DNA of 64,000 nucleotides from an uncultured Bacteroides sp. GTDB lineage: Bacteria; Bacteroidota; Bacteroidia; Bacteroidales; Bacteroidaceae. The stretch spans positions 6,903 through 70,902 of the forward strand of contig USLU01000023.1 of NCBI GenBank assembly GCA_900555635.1, given 5' to 3'. Both the position numbers and the translations under genes were made by a program. Below are positions 8,463 to 16,780 of this stretch, one piece after another. The notes under the pieces are model-generated. The model saw nothing but the letters and a program-made list of their open reading frames with translations, was not told the DNA's origin and made no database searches. Every line of letters starts with the position of its first letter. The first letter of the stretch is position 1.

Positions 8463-10823
8463 TTAGAATTTAATTGTCGTCTTTTTCCCTGTATAGTTAA
8501 CGCTCTTTCCCCCCTTCATCGGTGTATCACCTGTTCCCGATTTCTGGTTTACTAATACCACATTGAATTTGCGGTTTTTCAGCATACCGGGATATTCTCC
8601 TTGGCGGTCTTCTATCGTTAGATTACGGTTTTTATCATTCCACTGAAAACGGATGGTGGAGTACACACCCTTTTCATAATTGTAGTTATCGTTCTCGTCC
8701 TCGTACAGAGTGAAAGTTCCATCGGCACCGGGATAGATACGGATTTCCAGATTGTCCCAGTTCTTCTCTGTAGAATACTGAACTTGCGGGCCGAAAGGCA
8801 GAATGCTTCCGGCTTTGATATATACCGGCAAGATGTCTTTGGTTACAGCGCGATTCACGGTTTGTCCGCCTTGTTGCTTTTGGTTGCTCCAGAAGTCCCA
8901 CCAATCGGCTCCTTGGGGCAGGTAGACGGGCCATTCCGTAACTTCCGGCTTGGTGACGGGGGTTACTAAGATGGAACGACCGAATAGATATTCACCGCCC
9001 AGTTCATAGGTTTTCTTGTCAGACGTAAAGTCCATCAGTAGCGGACGCATAAATGTTCCGTCGTTGCTTGATACATCCCAAGAAGTGCTATATATGTAAG
9101 GTAATAGGCGATAACGTAGTTTTATCATCTTTTCTTGAGCATCGAAGCACCAGTCACCGCGCTTGCCGAAGTTCCAAATTTCACGTGGAAGTTCTGTTCC
9201 GTGCGAACGCATCATGGGACAGAACGTGCCGAATTGCATCCAACGCACATACAGATCTTGGTATTTTGGGTTTTTGGGGCCGCCTTCTTCGTTCCAGCGT
9301 CCGGCGAAGAAACCGCCTATGTCACTGTTCCAGTTGGGAATGCCCATAAGTGTATAGTTCAGTGCGGCAGGAATTTGTTTTTCCAGCATCTCCCAAGTAG
9401 AGGCTACGTCGCCGCTCCAAGTGTTGGAACCATAGCGTTGTTGGCCGATGAAGCCCGAACGGGTAAGGAGGACTACACGCTTGTTTTGAGTATGGGCTTT
9501 CTGATGAGTAGCGATACCGGCATTGTGCATCAATGAGAAAGCATTCTTTACGCTGCGATAAGAACCGAGTGCGGTGGGCAGATCATAATCGGATTCCTTG
9601 CGGTCGATATGATCGGGTTCTGTAGAATCGAGCCACCAACCATCGTTGCCGATGTAGCTGAAAATGCCTTTATTGAGGTATTTCCAATAGATGTCTCTGG
9701 CTTCGGAGTTATAAGCATCGTAGGGACGTGCACCACTTTTGGGAGGCCAGGTATCGAAGTTAATAATCATACCTTTGGAATCAAACTCTTTGCGTTGTTC
9801 GGTTTTAGGACCAAAGCCTGGCCAGGCTACTATCATTAATTTTGCGTTGAGACGGTGTATCTCGTCGGCCCACTTCTTGGGTTCGGGAAAACGTTCGGGA
9901 TCAAAACTGTGAGAGTTCCAGGCACTGTCGGTTTTCTGATATTCGGGCCAGTAACGCCAGTCCTGGATCATACAATCGATGGGGATTTGCAGTTTGCGGA
10001 ATTCTTTCAATACATTCAGGTTCTCTTCTTGAGTATGATAGCGCTCTTTGCTTTGGAAAAAGCCGTAGCTCCATAATGGAAGCATCGGGGCATGTCCTGT
10101 AAGATCGCGGACTTCGGCAATGATTTTATCGGGAGTGCCGCCATACATAAAGTAATAATCAGCACAATGTCCCAGACTCTCGAATACCAATTCCTGCGGT
10201 GTGTCCACAAAATCAGAAATGGAGTAATTGTCCCAGTATACGGCGTATCCTTTTGAAGGCGACATGAAGTAGGGAGAGTAAGTGAACATGTTTTCGTTCT
10301 GCATGTGATGTCTGGAGTTGCGGCGGTTGAGTTTACCATCCATTACCTGACCCACACCATAGATAGGTTCGTCTTTATCCAGCTGGAATGCGCCTTTTAT
10401 CTGATAGGAGGGAGTGCCTGCATCGTTCTTTGCAGTAAAGGAGGTGCCGGAGTCTTTTTCTTTTAGCAACTCTTTACCGTCAGGGGTATAGAAACTAATA
10501 CCTCCGGTAGCCGGATTAACGAGGACTTTCAATTGTGAAGATTTCACTGCATACAATCCGCCTTCCTGCGATATTTCTATCGGAGTAGTTTCGGGCGATT
10601 TGGTTACTACGAGACTTTCCTTGTTGTAGGTTTTGCCTTCGGGAGTTTTGTAAACGCGGACAATAGAGGGCGAATAAAAATCTACGCTAATGTCCATTCC
10701 TTGGGTGGAGTACTTGACGCCTTGCCCGGTGCGTTGCACATTCTGTGCTGTGCAAAAGGTGGTTGCAATCAGGGTTGCACAAGCCAGTAATATACCGGCT
10801 TTTCTACTAAAATTCATTTTCAT
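8463..10823 (-). CDS. Glycoside hydrolase family 31 (alpha-xylosidase / alpha-glucosidase type)
   Basis: Secreted TIM-barrel alpha-glycosidase of 786 residues. Signal peptide 1-26; N-terminal beta-sandwich to about 240; barrel from about 245 to 600. The catalytic nucleophile is D399 in GWWLDSTEPD and the acid/base is D472 in TWSGDVAST. The C-terminal part is beta-sandwich. The GWWLDSTEPD segment resembles alpha-xylosidase-type members more than maltase-type ones, but no PA14 insert is seen, so substrate specificity is open. The gene is flanked by its own promoter element (10855-10862) with two spaced dyads upstream and by a strong terminator downstream. The membrane AraC hybrid directly upstream on the same strand is the obvious candidate regulator. 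Confidence 0.9.
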   Translation of the reverse strand: MKMNFSRKAGILLACATLIATTFCTAQNVQRTGQGVKYSTQGMDISVDFYSPSIVRVYKTPEGKTYNKESLVVTKSPETTPIEISQEGGLYAVKSSQLKVLVNPATGGISFYTPDGKELLKEKDSGTSFTAKNDAGTPSYQIKGAFQLDKDEPIYGVGQVMDGKLNRRNSRHHMQNENMFTYSPYFMSPSKGYAVYWDNYSISDFVDTPQELVFESLGHCADYYFMYGGTPDKIIAEVRDLTGHAPMLPLWSYGFFQSKERYHTQEENLNVLKEFRKLQIPIDCMIQDWRYWPEYQKTDSAWNSHSFDPERFPEPKKWADEIHRLNAKLMIVAWPGFGPKTEQRKEFDSKGMIINFDTWPPKSGARPYDAYNSEARDIYWKYLNKGIFSYIGNDGWWLDSTEPDHIDRKESDYDLPTALGSYRSVKNAFSLMHNAGIATHQKAHTQNKRVVLLTRSGFIGQQRYGSNTWSGDVASTWEMLEKQIPAALNYTLMGIPNWNSDIGGFFAGRWNEEGGPKNPKYQDLYVRWMQFGTFCPMMRSHGTELPREIWNFGKRGDWCFDAQEKMIKLRYRLLPYIYSTSWDVSSNDGTFMRPLLMDFTSDKKTYELGGEYLFGRSILVTPVTKPEVTEWPVYLPQGADWWDFWSNQKQQGGQTVNRAVTKDILPVYIKAGSILPFGPQVQYSTEKNWDNLEIRIYPGADGTFTLYEDENDNYNYEKGVYSTIRFQWNDKNRNLTIEDRQGEYPGMLKNRKFNVVLVNQKSGTGDTPMKGGKSVNYTGKKTTIKF

Positions 10824-10854
10824 GGTCTATCAATGTGTTTTCATTTTTATGCCG

Positions 10855-10909
10855 CAAAGGTAGCCCGTAGAGGCGTTGTAGCCGCAACACTCTTGTTGAA
10901 ACGAACAAC
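10855..10909 (-). promoter_or_regulatory. GH31 promoter -7 box with two upstream GTTG/CAAC dyads
   Basis: The minus strand reads TACCTTTG at 10862-10855, a Bacteroides -7 box. No TTTG lies at the expected -33 position. Instead two short dyads occur just upstream: GTTG-N6-CAAC (10875-10888) and GTTG-N7-CAAC (10895-10909). The missing -33 element and the paired dyads suggest activator-dependent transcription; this is inference. Confidence 0.5.
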
Positions 10910-10911
10910 AA

Positions 10912-13530
10912 TCAGGTTGATTTCTGTTGTCGGGCGGCATATTCAGAGGGGCGGCAACCATACATTTCCTGAAAACACTTGCTCAGGTAACTGGTACTGC
11001 TGAAACCGGTACATTCGGCAATTTCGGTGATGCTGAGGTTGTTTTCAAGAATCAATTGCGCCGCCCGTTGCAAGCGGATGTTGCGGATAAACAGACTGGG
11101 TGACTGGTCAAGCAAGGATACCAGTTTGCGGTAAAGTCCGGTGCGCTCCATGCAGAGGTCTCGGCTTAACTGCTCTACCGAATATCCGGGGACGTGCAGG
11201 TTCTTCTCCACCAATTCTATGGCTTGGGTAAGAAAAGCGGAGGGCGGACTGGTTACTTCTTCCACATTATTTTTCTGTTCTGCCTCGTAGCGGTTGCACT
11301 GTTCTATCAGATTGCGGATACGAAGTAATAGAATCTCTTCTTTATGCCGACGTTCTATCTCTTTTTGAGTCCAATAGATGTATAGGCGGATACCTACACA
11401 GATTAGTGATAATGTCAGAATTATATAAGCAGCGAATGCCAGATTGGTTTTCCACCAAGGGGCATGAATGATAATATTCACTTGGGTTACTTGCTGTTCG
11501 TTCCATTGGGTTGCATTGTCCGATGCCATTACTTTCAGTGTATAATGTCCCGGAGGCAGGTTGGTATAAGATACTTGCAGGATGCCGTTACTATCCTTGT
11601 TGGTGGTTGTAGTAATCCAGTTTGAATCGATTCCTTCCAGTTGATAACGGTAGTAGGTACGTTCAGGATTGAAGTAATTCAATGCGGAAAATTCACAGGT
11701 GATAAAGTTCTGATTGTATTTCAGTGAGATTTCATGGGTGTAGGCAGTGGCTTGGGGGAGTATAACTTGCTCATTGTAGGCTTTGCCCGTGATGACCCTT
11801 TCTCCATGTAGATAAAAAGCGGTAAAGACGGGCTGATAAGGCAGTCCTGGAGCGATAGATAGGGACTTGGAAGTGTCATAAGTTTCATCTGAAGGAAGGA
11901 TCGTAAACCCATCCACTCCTCCAAAGTAAAGTGTACCGTCGCTCGATTCGAAAATGGAGTTTGTTATATATTCTCCTTCCAAGGCACCATCACGCTGGTT
12001 GTAGTTAGTGATATTGATCTGTTGTGTCTTCGGGTCAATGTTAAGTTGGGATATACCATTACTGGTAGTAACCCATATTCTGTGTTGCCGGTCTTCGAAG
12101 ATGGCTTGTACAAAGTTATTGGTTAAACCATCTTCACGATAGAAACGGCGGGGTTCGGTCTGCGTGTCATTGCTATAGAGTTCCAGTCCGTCTGCTGTCC
12201 CTATCCAAGTCCATCCCCGGCTATCTTTGCAGAGAACTGTATAAGTTTTGTTCTGAAATGAGGTGGAACTAGAAGCTTGCAACTGCTCTAACACTTCTTT
12301 GGAGATTGCAGAAGAAGATACCGGTAAGAGCTTTCGGGTTCCATCAGCCTGAATATCCAGCTTGTAAATGGCAGAACGTTCTTTGATGTATATAGTACCT
12401 TCCTTATCTTCTGCAAAATGTGTCACGGCTATGTCTTCTTCGGCAGATACCGGAAAAGCTTTTCGGTCTATATGTATCAGTTTGTACATAGCCGGATGGT
12501 AGTAAAGTAATCCCCGGTTGAAAGTTCCTAGCCACAAAGCCCCTTGCCAGTCTTGAAATACAGTGCTTATTTCTGTAGCCGGGACATTTCCTTTTGGGGT
12601 TTTGAGTGAAGGCAGGTATTGCTGCTCTCCTTTGACAAGGTCTATAATCCAAAGGCCACGAAGACAACTGATGTATGCTTTATCATCGGTAGAAATGATT
12701 AATGTGTTCAGCGTGTAATCCTTTTCCATGATTTTGGTCCACGTCTGTTGCCGGGTATCGAAATGAAAAAAGCCTCCTTTTAGACCATTACGCAACTGGT
12801 AAAATCCATTCTTTCCACGGACAACAAGCGAAGTATTTCCGAATTTTCCCCTTTCTTCTTTAGGATAAGCTGCTTTTATATAGAGCTGTTTCTTTGTTTT
12901 GAGAGAATAGCAGACTACTTCTCCGGTATTATAGAACAGATATAAAGAGTCAGCATCCGTTGCCAAATCTTGTACTTTTCCTTGACTGAGGGATAACTGA
13001 AGATTAAATTTGAGGTCTTGTTGCAGCAGCTTTTCATCGGTTATCAACCAGATTCGTCCTTCGGCATCTACAAACATATCATCTATAGGCTTTTCAATTC
13101 CTTTCTCTTGAAAATACGAATGCAGGTCAGTGATATATTGTTGTTTGCATAAGTCAATGCACATCAACCGGCGGTAGTCTTTGATCCATAGTAATGAATC
13201 GGAGCTGAGATAGAAGTGGTAGAAGCCGTCGTATTGTTTTAGTGGATAAATATCTTCTGATGTGCGATGGAGGTTGGTGAAGTGTGTGCCGTCGTACAGA
13301 TTAATGCTTCCGGTGGTGGTAAAGGTCATTCTACCGTCGGGCAACTGGAAGATATAGCGTATCTGATTGTCACTTAACCCTTGTGTAGTATTGATACTGA
13401 TGAATTGGAAATCATTGCCATAAGTGTGACAAAGCACTACTCCTAAGAATAGAACAAGGAGAAATAGATGTTTTATACTTTCTATACGATGCCGGTATAT
13501 TGGTGTGATAGTATTAAAAAATCTTTTCAT
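10912..13530 (-). CDS. Membrane-bound one-component regulator: two-component-type beta-propeller sensor fused to AraC DNA-binding domain
   Basis: Resembles a hybrid two-component sensor from which kinase and receiver are missing. After an N-terminal signal/anchor comes a long periplasmic region with Reg_prop propeller repeats (for example NTTQGLSDNQIRYIFQLPDG near the start and GLTNNFVQAIFED further on). A Y_Y_Y domain follows (NFITCEFSALNYFNPERTYY to LPPGHYTLKVMAS), one membrane helix begins shortly after WWKTN, and an AraC-type helix-turn-helix fills the last 100 residues (SITEIAECTGFSSTSYLSKC). There is no HisKA, HATPase or receiver. I use the ATG at 13530 because the upstream ATG at 13545 lies only 11 bp from the -7 box. 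It probably controls the adjacent GH31 gene while tethered to the membrane. Confidence 0.87.
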   Translation of the reverse strand: MKRFFNTITPIYRHRIESIKHLFLLVLFLGVVLCHTYGNDFQFISINTTQGLSDNQIRYIFQLPDGRMTFTTTGSINLYDGTHFTNLHRTSEDIYPLKQYDGFYHFYLSSDSLLWIKDYRRLMCIDLCKQQYITDLHSYFQEKGIEKPIDDMFVDAEGRIWLITDEKLLQQDLKFNLQLSLSQGKVQDLATDADSLYLFYNTGEVVCYSLKTKKQLYIKAAYPKEERGKFGNTSLVVRGKNGFYQLRNGLKGGFFHFDTRQQTWTKIMEKDYTLNTLIISTDDKAYISCLRGLWIIDLVKGEQQYLPSLKTPKGNVPATEISTVFQDWQGALWLGTFNRGLLYYHPAMYKLIHIDRKAFPVSAEEDIAVTHFAEDKEGTIYIKERSAIYKLDIQADGTRKLLPVSSSAISKEVLEQLQASSSTSFQNKTYTVLCKDSRGWTWIGTADGLELYSNDTQTEPRRFYREDGLTNNFVQAIFEDRQHRIWVTTSNGISQLNIDPKTQQINITNYNQRDGALEGEYITNSIFESSDGTLYFGGVDGFTILPSDETYDTSKSLSIAPGLPYQPVFTAFYLHGERVITGKAYNEQVILPQATAYTHEISLKYNQNFITCEFSALNYFNPERTYYRYQLEGIDSNWITTTTNKDSNGILQVSYTNLPPGHYTLKVMASDNATQWNEQQVTQVNIIIHAPWWKTNLAFAAYIILTLSLICVGIRLYIYWTQKEIERRHKEEILLLRIRNLIEQCNRYEAEQKNNVEEVTSPPSAFLTQAIELVEKNLHVPGYSVEQLSRDLCMERTGLYRKLVSLLDQSPSLFIRNIRLQRAAQLILENNLSITEIAECTGFSSTSYLSKCFQEMYGCRPSEYAARQQKST

Positions 13531-13555
13531 AGTAATGCGATTCATGTTTCAATGG

Positions 13556-13563
13556 CAAAGATA
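13556..13563 (-). promoter_or_regulatory. -7 box of the AraC-hybrid gene
   Basis: TATCTTTG on the minus strand, 26-33 bp before the preferred start codon. No -33 TTTG is present at the normal distance; the 22-bp palindrome array begins 27 bp upstream. Confidence 0.6.
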
Positions 13564-13589
13564 CATTTTTTCTTCTAATCCGTCAGTTC

Positions 13590-13677
13590 CTGCCATCGTA
13601 TTGGCAAGGCTTTGCCATCGAATTGGCAATCTTTTGCCATAGGCTTGGCAAGACTTTGCCAATGCGATGGCAAAAAG
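13590..13677. repeat. Four tandem 22-bp palindromic units (TTGCCA-N6-TGGCAA)
   Basis: Exactly four head-to-tail units of 22 bp (13590-13611, 13612-13633, 13634-13655, 13656-13677). Units 2 and 4 read TTGCCA-N6-TGGCAA; units 1 and 3 differ by one or two bases in the arms. The period is about two helical turns, so all dyads face the same side of the DNA. The array lies between the LacI-type gene's stop and the promoter of the AraC hybrid. It is either an operator array or a copy of a dispersed repeat. It is not CRISPR: there are no spacers. Confidence 0.85.
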
Positions 13678-13697
13678 ATAAAGAAGCATATAGGAAT

Positions 13698-14717
13698 TCA
13701 GCGCTTCTTTATCGAACTTTCCCTTACTTGTAGTTGTGTAGGAATTATCACCTGCTTGATAGTTTTATTCCCTTTTGTCTGCTCTATCAAGAGTTGGCAT
13801 GCGGTTTCTCCCATCTTATAGGTTTGGTGGGATATGGCAGAGAGTTTAGGCTCAATATAGTTGGCATGCTGTTCGTCGGTATATCCTATGATTGCGATGT
13901 CGTCCGGAATGCGCAGACCGTGGCTCTTGATTACTTCAATGGCGGCAAAAGCCAAGGTATCGTTCATGGCAAGTATGGCATCGGGTGGGTGGGGGAGAGA
14001 TAGTAACATCTCTGTGGCAATCTTTCCTTCTTCGTAATCTATCTTTCTGCACACTACTAATTCTTTTTCGATAGGGATGTGATTGGTACGTAGTGCCTCT
14101 AGATACCCATGCTTCCGCTTCTTTACAATATCCAGATGATTGGCTCCACCGATAAAGGCAACTCGTTTGCTACCGTTATCCAACAGATGCTGCGTAGCTA
14201 TTTGTGCCGAATGTTCGCCATCTGCCACTACCGAAGAGAATTGGTCGATGAGGCAGACACGATCGAATAAAATAAGTGGCATGTTAATATCTTTCAGAGC
14301 AGTGAAGTGGGAGTAATCTGTGGTTTCTTGCGACAAACAGGCGATGATCCCTTCTACCCGCATGTTGACCAGATTCTCTATGTTTCTCTTTTCGTTTTCG
14401 TAAGACTCGTGGGAGGTAGTGATAATCACAAAGTACCCATTACGGATGGCCATATTCTCTATACCATTGAGGATGGACGAGAAGAAGTGAGTGACAATAT
14501 CGGGCACTACTACTCCAATAATGCGTGGTGCATTCTTCCGTAGGCTCAGTGCAAAGGGGTTGGGACGGTAATTCATCTGTTGGGCTAACTCCTTGGCTTT
14601 GACACAAAGTTCACGACTGATTTCAGGACTATCTTTCAGTGCTCTGGAAACGGTAGGGATAGATACACCCAATGCTTGGGCAAGGTCTTTGAGTGAAGTA
14701 TGTTTCTGGTTTTTCAT
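13698..14717 (-). CDS. LacI-family transcriptional regulator
   Basis: Repressor or activator of 339 residues, normal for the family. The N-terminal LacI helix-turn-helix is clear (TSLKDLAQALGVSIPTVSRA), followed by the hinge (NYRPNPFALSLRKN) and a periplasmic-binding-protein-like sugar sensor (IIGVVVPDI; VDG-type loop VVADGEHS; AILAMNDTLAFAAI; IIGYTDE). The ATG at 14717 is preferred; an ATG eight codons upstream (14741) nearly touches a -7-like element. It is divergent from the five-gene sugar operon starting at 14897, and a central-CG dyad of LacI-operator type lies in the shared spacer, so that operon is the likely target. The inducer is unknown; an L-sugar or its lactone is plausible. Confidence 0.92.
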   Translation of the reverse strand: MKNQKHTSLKDLAQALGVSIPTVSRALKDSPEISRELCVKAKELAQQMNYRPNPFALSLRKNAPRIIGVVVPDIVTHFFSSILNGIENMAIRNGYFVIITTSHESYENEKRNIENLVNMRVEGIIACLSQETTDYSHFTALKDINMPLILFDRVCLIDQFSSVVADGEHSAQIATQHLLDNGSKRVAFIGGANHLDIVKKRKHGYLEALRTNHIPIEKELVVCRKIDYEEGKIATEMLLSLPHPPDAILAMNDTLAFAAIEVIKSHGLRIPDDIAIIGYTDEQHANYIEPKLSAISHQTYKMGETACQLLIEQTKGNKTIKQVIIPTQLQVRESSIKKR

Positions 14718-14769
14718 GAAATAGTCTTGCTTTAGATTCATTTACAAAGAAAGTGTATTCTCTGATAAG

Positions 14770-14811
14770 TATACGTATAAAAGACCAGTTTTTTTACGTA
14801 AACCGTTACGT
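14770..14811. promoter_or_regulatory. Candidate LacI-type operators between the regulator and the sugar operon
   Basis: The dyad ACGTAA-N4-TTACGT occupies 14796-14811, and a perfect 10-bp palindrome, TATACGTATA, occupies 14770-14779. Both lie in the divergent spacer. Size and sequence of the first fit LacI-family operators. Confidence 0.6.
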
Positions 14812-14855
14812 TAGTTTTTTGCCAGGTGCTGGCGCTATCCAATTCGTTTCCTACC

Positions 14856-14863
14856 TACTTTTG
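14856..14863 (+). promoter_or_regulatory. -7 box of the L-sugar operon
   Basis: TACTTTTG matches TAnnTTTG and lies 34 bp before the ATG of the aldo/keto reductase. No TTTG is seen at the standard -33 distance. The operator-like dyad is 44 bp upstream. Confidence 0.5.
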
Positions 14864-14896
14864 TGTGCAAGTAGAATAACTCAAAATCTGATAAGT

Positions 14897-15829
14897 ATGC
14901 AGTACCATGAAATCGGTAAAACAGGGATGAAGGTATCTTCCCTTAGTTTCGGAGCTTCTTCGTTGGGAGGGGTATTCCATGATATTAAAGAGAAAGAAGG
15001 CATTGAAGCTGTTTTTACAGCCATCGAAGCAGGGATGAATTTCATTGATGTTTCTCCTTATTATGGACACTATAAAGCCGAAACAGTTTTGGGAAAAGCA
15101 CTAAAAGATATTCCTCGTGACCGTTACTATTTATCTACTAAAGTAGGACGCTATGGTAAAGATGGAGTAAACACGTGGGATTACTCGGCAAAACGTGTCA
15201 CGGAAAGCGTGTATGAAAGTATGGAACGACTGAATATCGACTTCATTGATTTGATTAATGTACACGATATTGAGTTTGCCGACTTAAATCAAGTAGTCAA
15301 TGAAACCCTTCCCACCTTGGTTGAATTACGTGCAAAAGGAGTAGTAGGCCATGTAGGAATTACCGACTTGCAACTCGAAAATCTGCAATGGGTAATAGAC
15401 CATTCACCCGTCGGTACCGTTGAATCTATTCTTAATTTCTGCCACTACTGCCTGTGCGATGATAAACTGGCTGACTTCCTCGATTACTTCGAATCGAAAG
15501 GCATCGGCGTTATTAATGCTTCTCCGCTATCCATGGGACTCTTGACCGAACGGGGTGTTCCTGCTTGGCATCCGGCACCAGCCTCTTTAGTCGCAGCATG
15601 TCGCCAAGCAATGGAGTATTGTAAGACAAAAAATTATCCCATCGAGAAGCTTGCTATGCAATTTTCTGTTAGCAACCCTCGAATTGCTACTACCTTATTC
15701 AGTACCGCCAATCCGCAGAATGTAAAAAAGAACGTTGCGTTTATTAAGGAACCGATAGATTGGGAACTCGTGGGCGAAGTTCAGAAGATAATAGGAGAAC
15801 AACAACGAGTAAGCTGGGCTAACTCATAA
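14897..15829 (+). CDS. Aldo/keto reductase, L-galactose / L-fucose dehydrogenase-like
   Basis: NAD(P)-dependent TIM-barrel oxidoreductase of 310 residues; predicted to oxidise a free L-sugar at C1 to the lactone. The tetrad of the superfamily is visible: D51 and Y56 in FIDVSPYYG, K82 in LSTKVG and H123 in INVHDI. The start at 14897 (MQYHEIGKTGMKVSSLSFG) is the family's usual N-terminus; an in-frame ATG at 14753 would add 48 unrelated residues running through the promoter. First gene of a five-gene operon (14 bp before the next). Similarity to the L-galactose dehydrogenase type of reductase together with a lactonase-like amidohydrolase and a FucP-like permease next door supports the assignment; the substrate itself is inferred. 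Confidence 0.82.
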   Translation: MQYHEIGKTGMKVSSLSFGASSLGGVFHDIKEKEGIEAVFTAIEAGMNFIDVSPYYGHYKAETVLGKALKDIPRDRYYLSTKVGRYGKDGVNTWDYSAKRVTESVYESMERLNIDFIDLINVHDIEFADLNQVVNETLPTLVELRAKGVVGHVGITDLQLENLQWVIDHSPVGTVESILNFCHYCLCDDKLADFLDYFESKGIGVINASPLSMGLLTERGVPAWHPAPASLVAACRQAMEYCKTKNYPIEKLAMQFSVSNPRIATTLFSTANPQNVKKNVAFIKEPIDWELVGEVQKIIGEQQRVSWANS

Positions 15830-15843
15830 TCCACTGATAACCT

Positions 15844-16767
15844 ATGGACTACACAATCATTGATGCCCATGCCCACTTATGGTTGAGGCAAGACACAGAA
15901 GTGGATGGCTTGCCTATCCGTACCCTCGAACAAGGTCGCTCGTTGTTTATGGGTGAAATCCGGCAGATGCTTCCTCCATTTATGACGGACGGTGTGAACA
16001 GTGCCGAAGTCTTTCTCTCGAACATGGACTATGCCCAAGTATCTGCTGCCGTTATTACGCAGGAATATATTGACGGTATTCAGAATGAATATTTGGAAGA
16101 AGTGGCAAACCGTTATCCCAACCGTTTCCTGGTCTGTGGTATGTGCGAGTTTCGTAAACCGGGATTCTTGTCTCAGGCAAAAGAACTGATCGCGAAAGGT
16201 TTCAAAGCAATCAAGATTCCTGCACAACGTTTACTGCTGAAAGAAGGACGGGTGATGCTGAACAGTGATGAGATGATGGAAATGTTCCATTATATGGAAG
16301 AACGGGAGGTTATCCTCTCTATCGATTTGGCTGACGGTGCAACACAGGTTGCCGAAATGGAAGAGATTATTCAGGCATGTCCACGCTTGAAGATTGCTAT
16401 CGGGCACTTCGGAATGGTGACGCTTCCCGACTGGGAAGAGCAAATCCGCCTGGCACGCCATCCGCATGTAATGATTGAGTCCGGGGGAATCACATGGCTC
16501 TTCAATGATGAGTTTTATCCATTCAGTGGAGCAGTAAAAGCCATTCGCCGGGCTGCGGAATTGGTAGGAATGGAGAAACTTATGTGGGGCTCCGACTATC
16601 CGCGCACTATTACAGCCATTACCTACAAGATGTCTTACGACTTTATAACCAAGTCTCAGGAACTGACGGAAGATGAAAAGCGACTCTTCTTAGGAGAGAA
16701 TGCCCGTCGCTTCTACGGATTTTCTAATCTTCCCGTATTACCATCTATCAAAAACATGTCAGAGTAA
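15844..16767 (+). CDS. Amidohydrolase-family lactonase (L-fucono/galactono-lactonase type)
   Basis: Metal-dependent TIM-barrel hydrolase of 307 residues (amidohydrolase 2 / COG3618 type). Visible motifs are DAHAHLW with H9 and H11 near the N-terminus, IAIGHFGM in the middle and MWGSDYPR toward the end, the set of metal and catalytic residues of the group. Members include sugar-lactone hydrolases and decarboxylases. Following an L-sugar dehydrogenase by 14 bp, it most likely opens the aldonolactone to the aldonate. It starts right after the reductase stop and is 13 bp ahead of the permease. Family is firm; activity is inferred from context. Confidence 0.83.
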   Translation: MDYTIIDAHAHLWLRQDTEVDGLPIRTLEQGRSLFMGEIRQMLPPFMTDGVNSAEVFLSNMDYAQVSAAVITQEYIDGIQNEYLEEVANRYPNRFLVCGMCEFRKPGFLSQAKELIAKGFKAIKIPAQRLLLKEGRVMLNSDEMMEMFHYMEEREVILSIDLADGATQVAEMEEIIQACPRLKIAIGHFGMVTLPDWEEQIRLARHPHVMIESGGITWLFNDEFYPFSGAVKAIRRAAELVGMEKLMWGSDYPRTITAITYKMSYDFITKSQELTEDEKRLFLGENARRFYGFSNLPVLPSIKNMSE

Positions 16768-16780
16768 ACAGAACAACACC

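Noticed and set aside
13590..13677. Possible CRISPR array
   Set aside because: Units are contiguous 22-bp repeats with no unique spacers, and no cas genes are in the window.
14753..14896. N-terminal extension of the aldo/keto reductase
   Set aside because: It would be translated through the operator and -7 box, and the family N-terminus begins at 14897.
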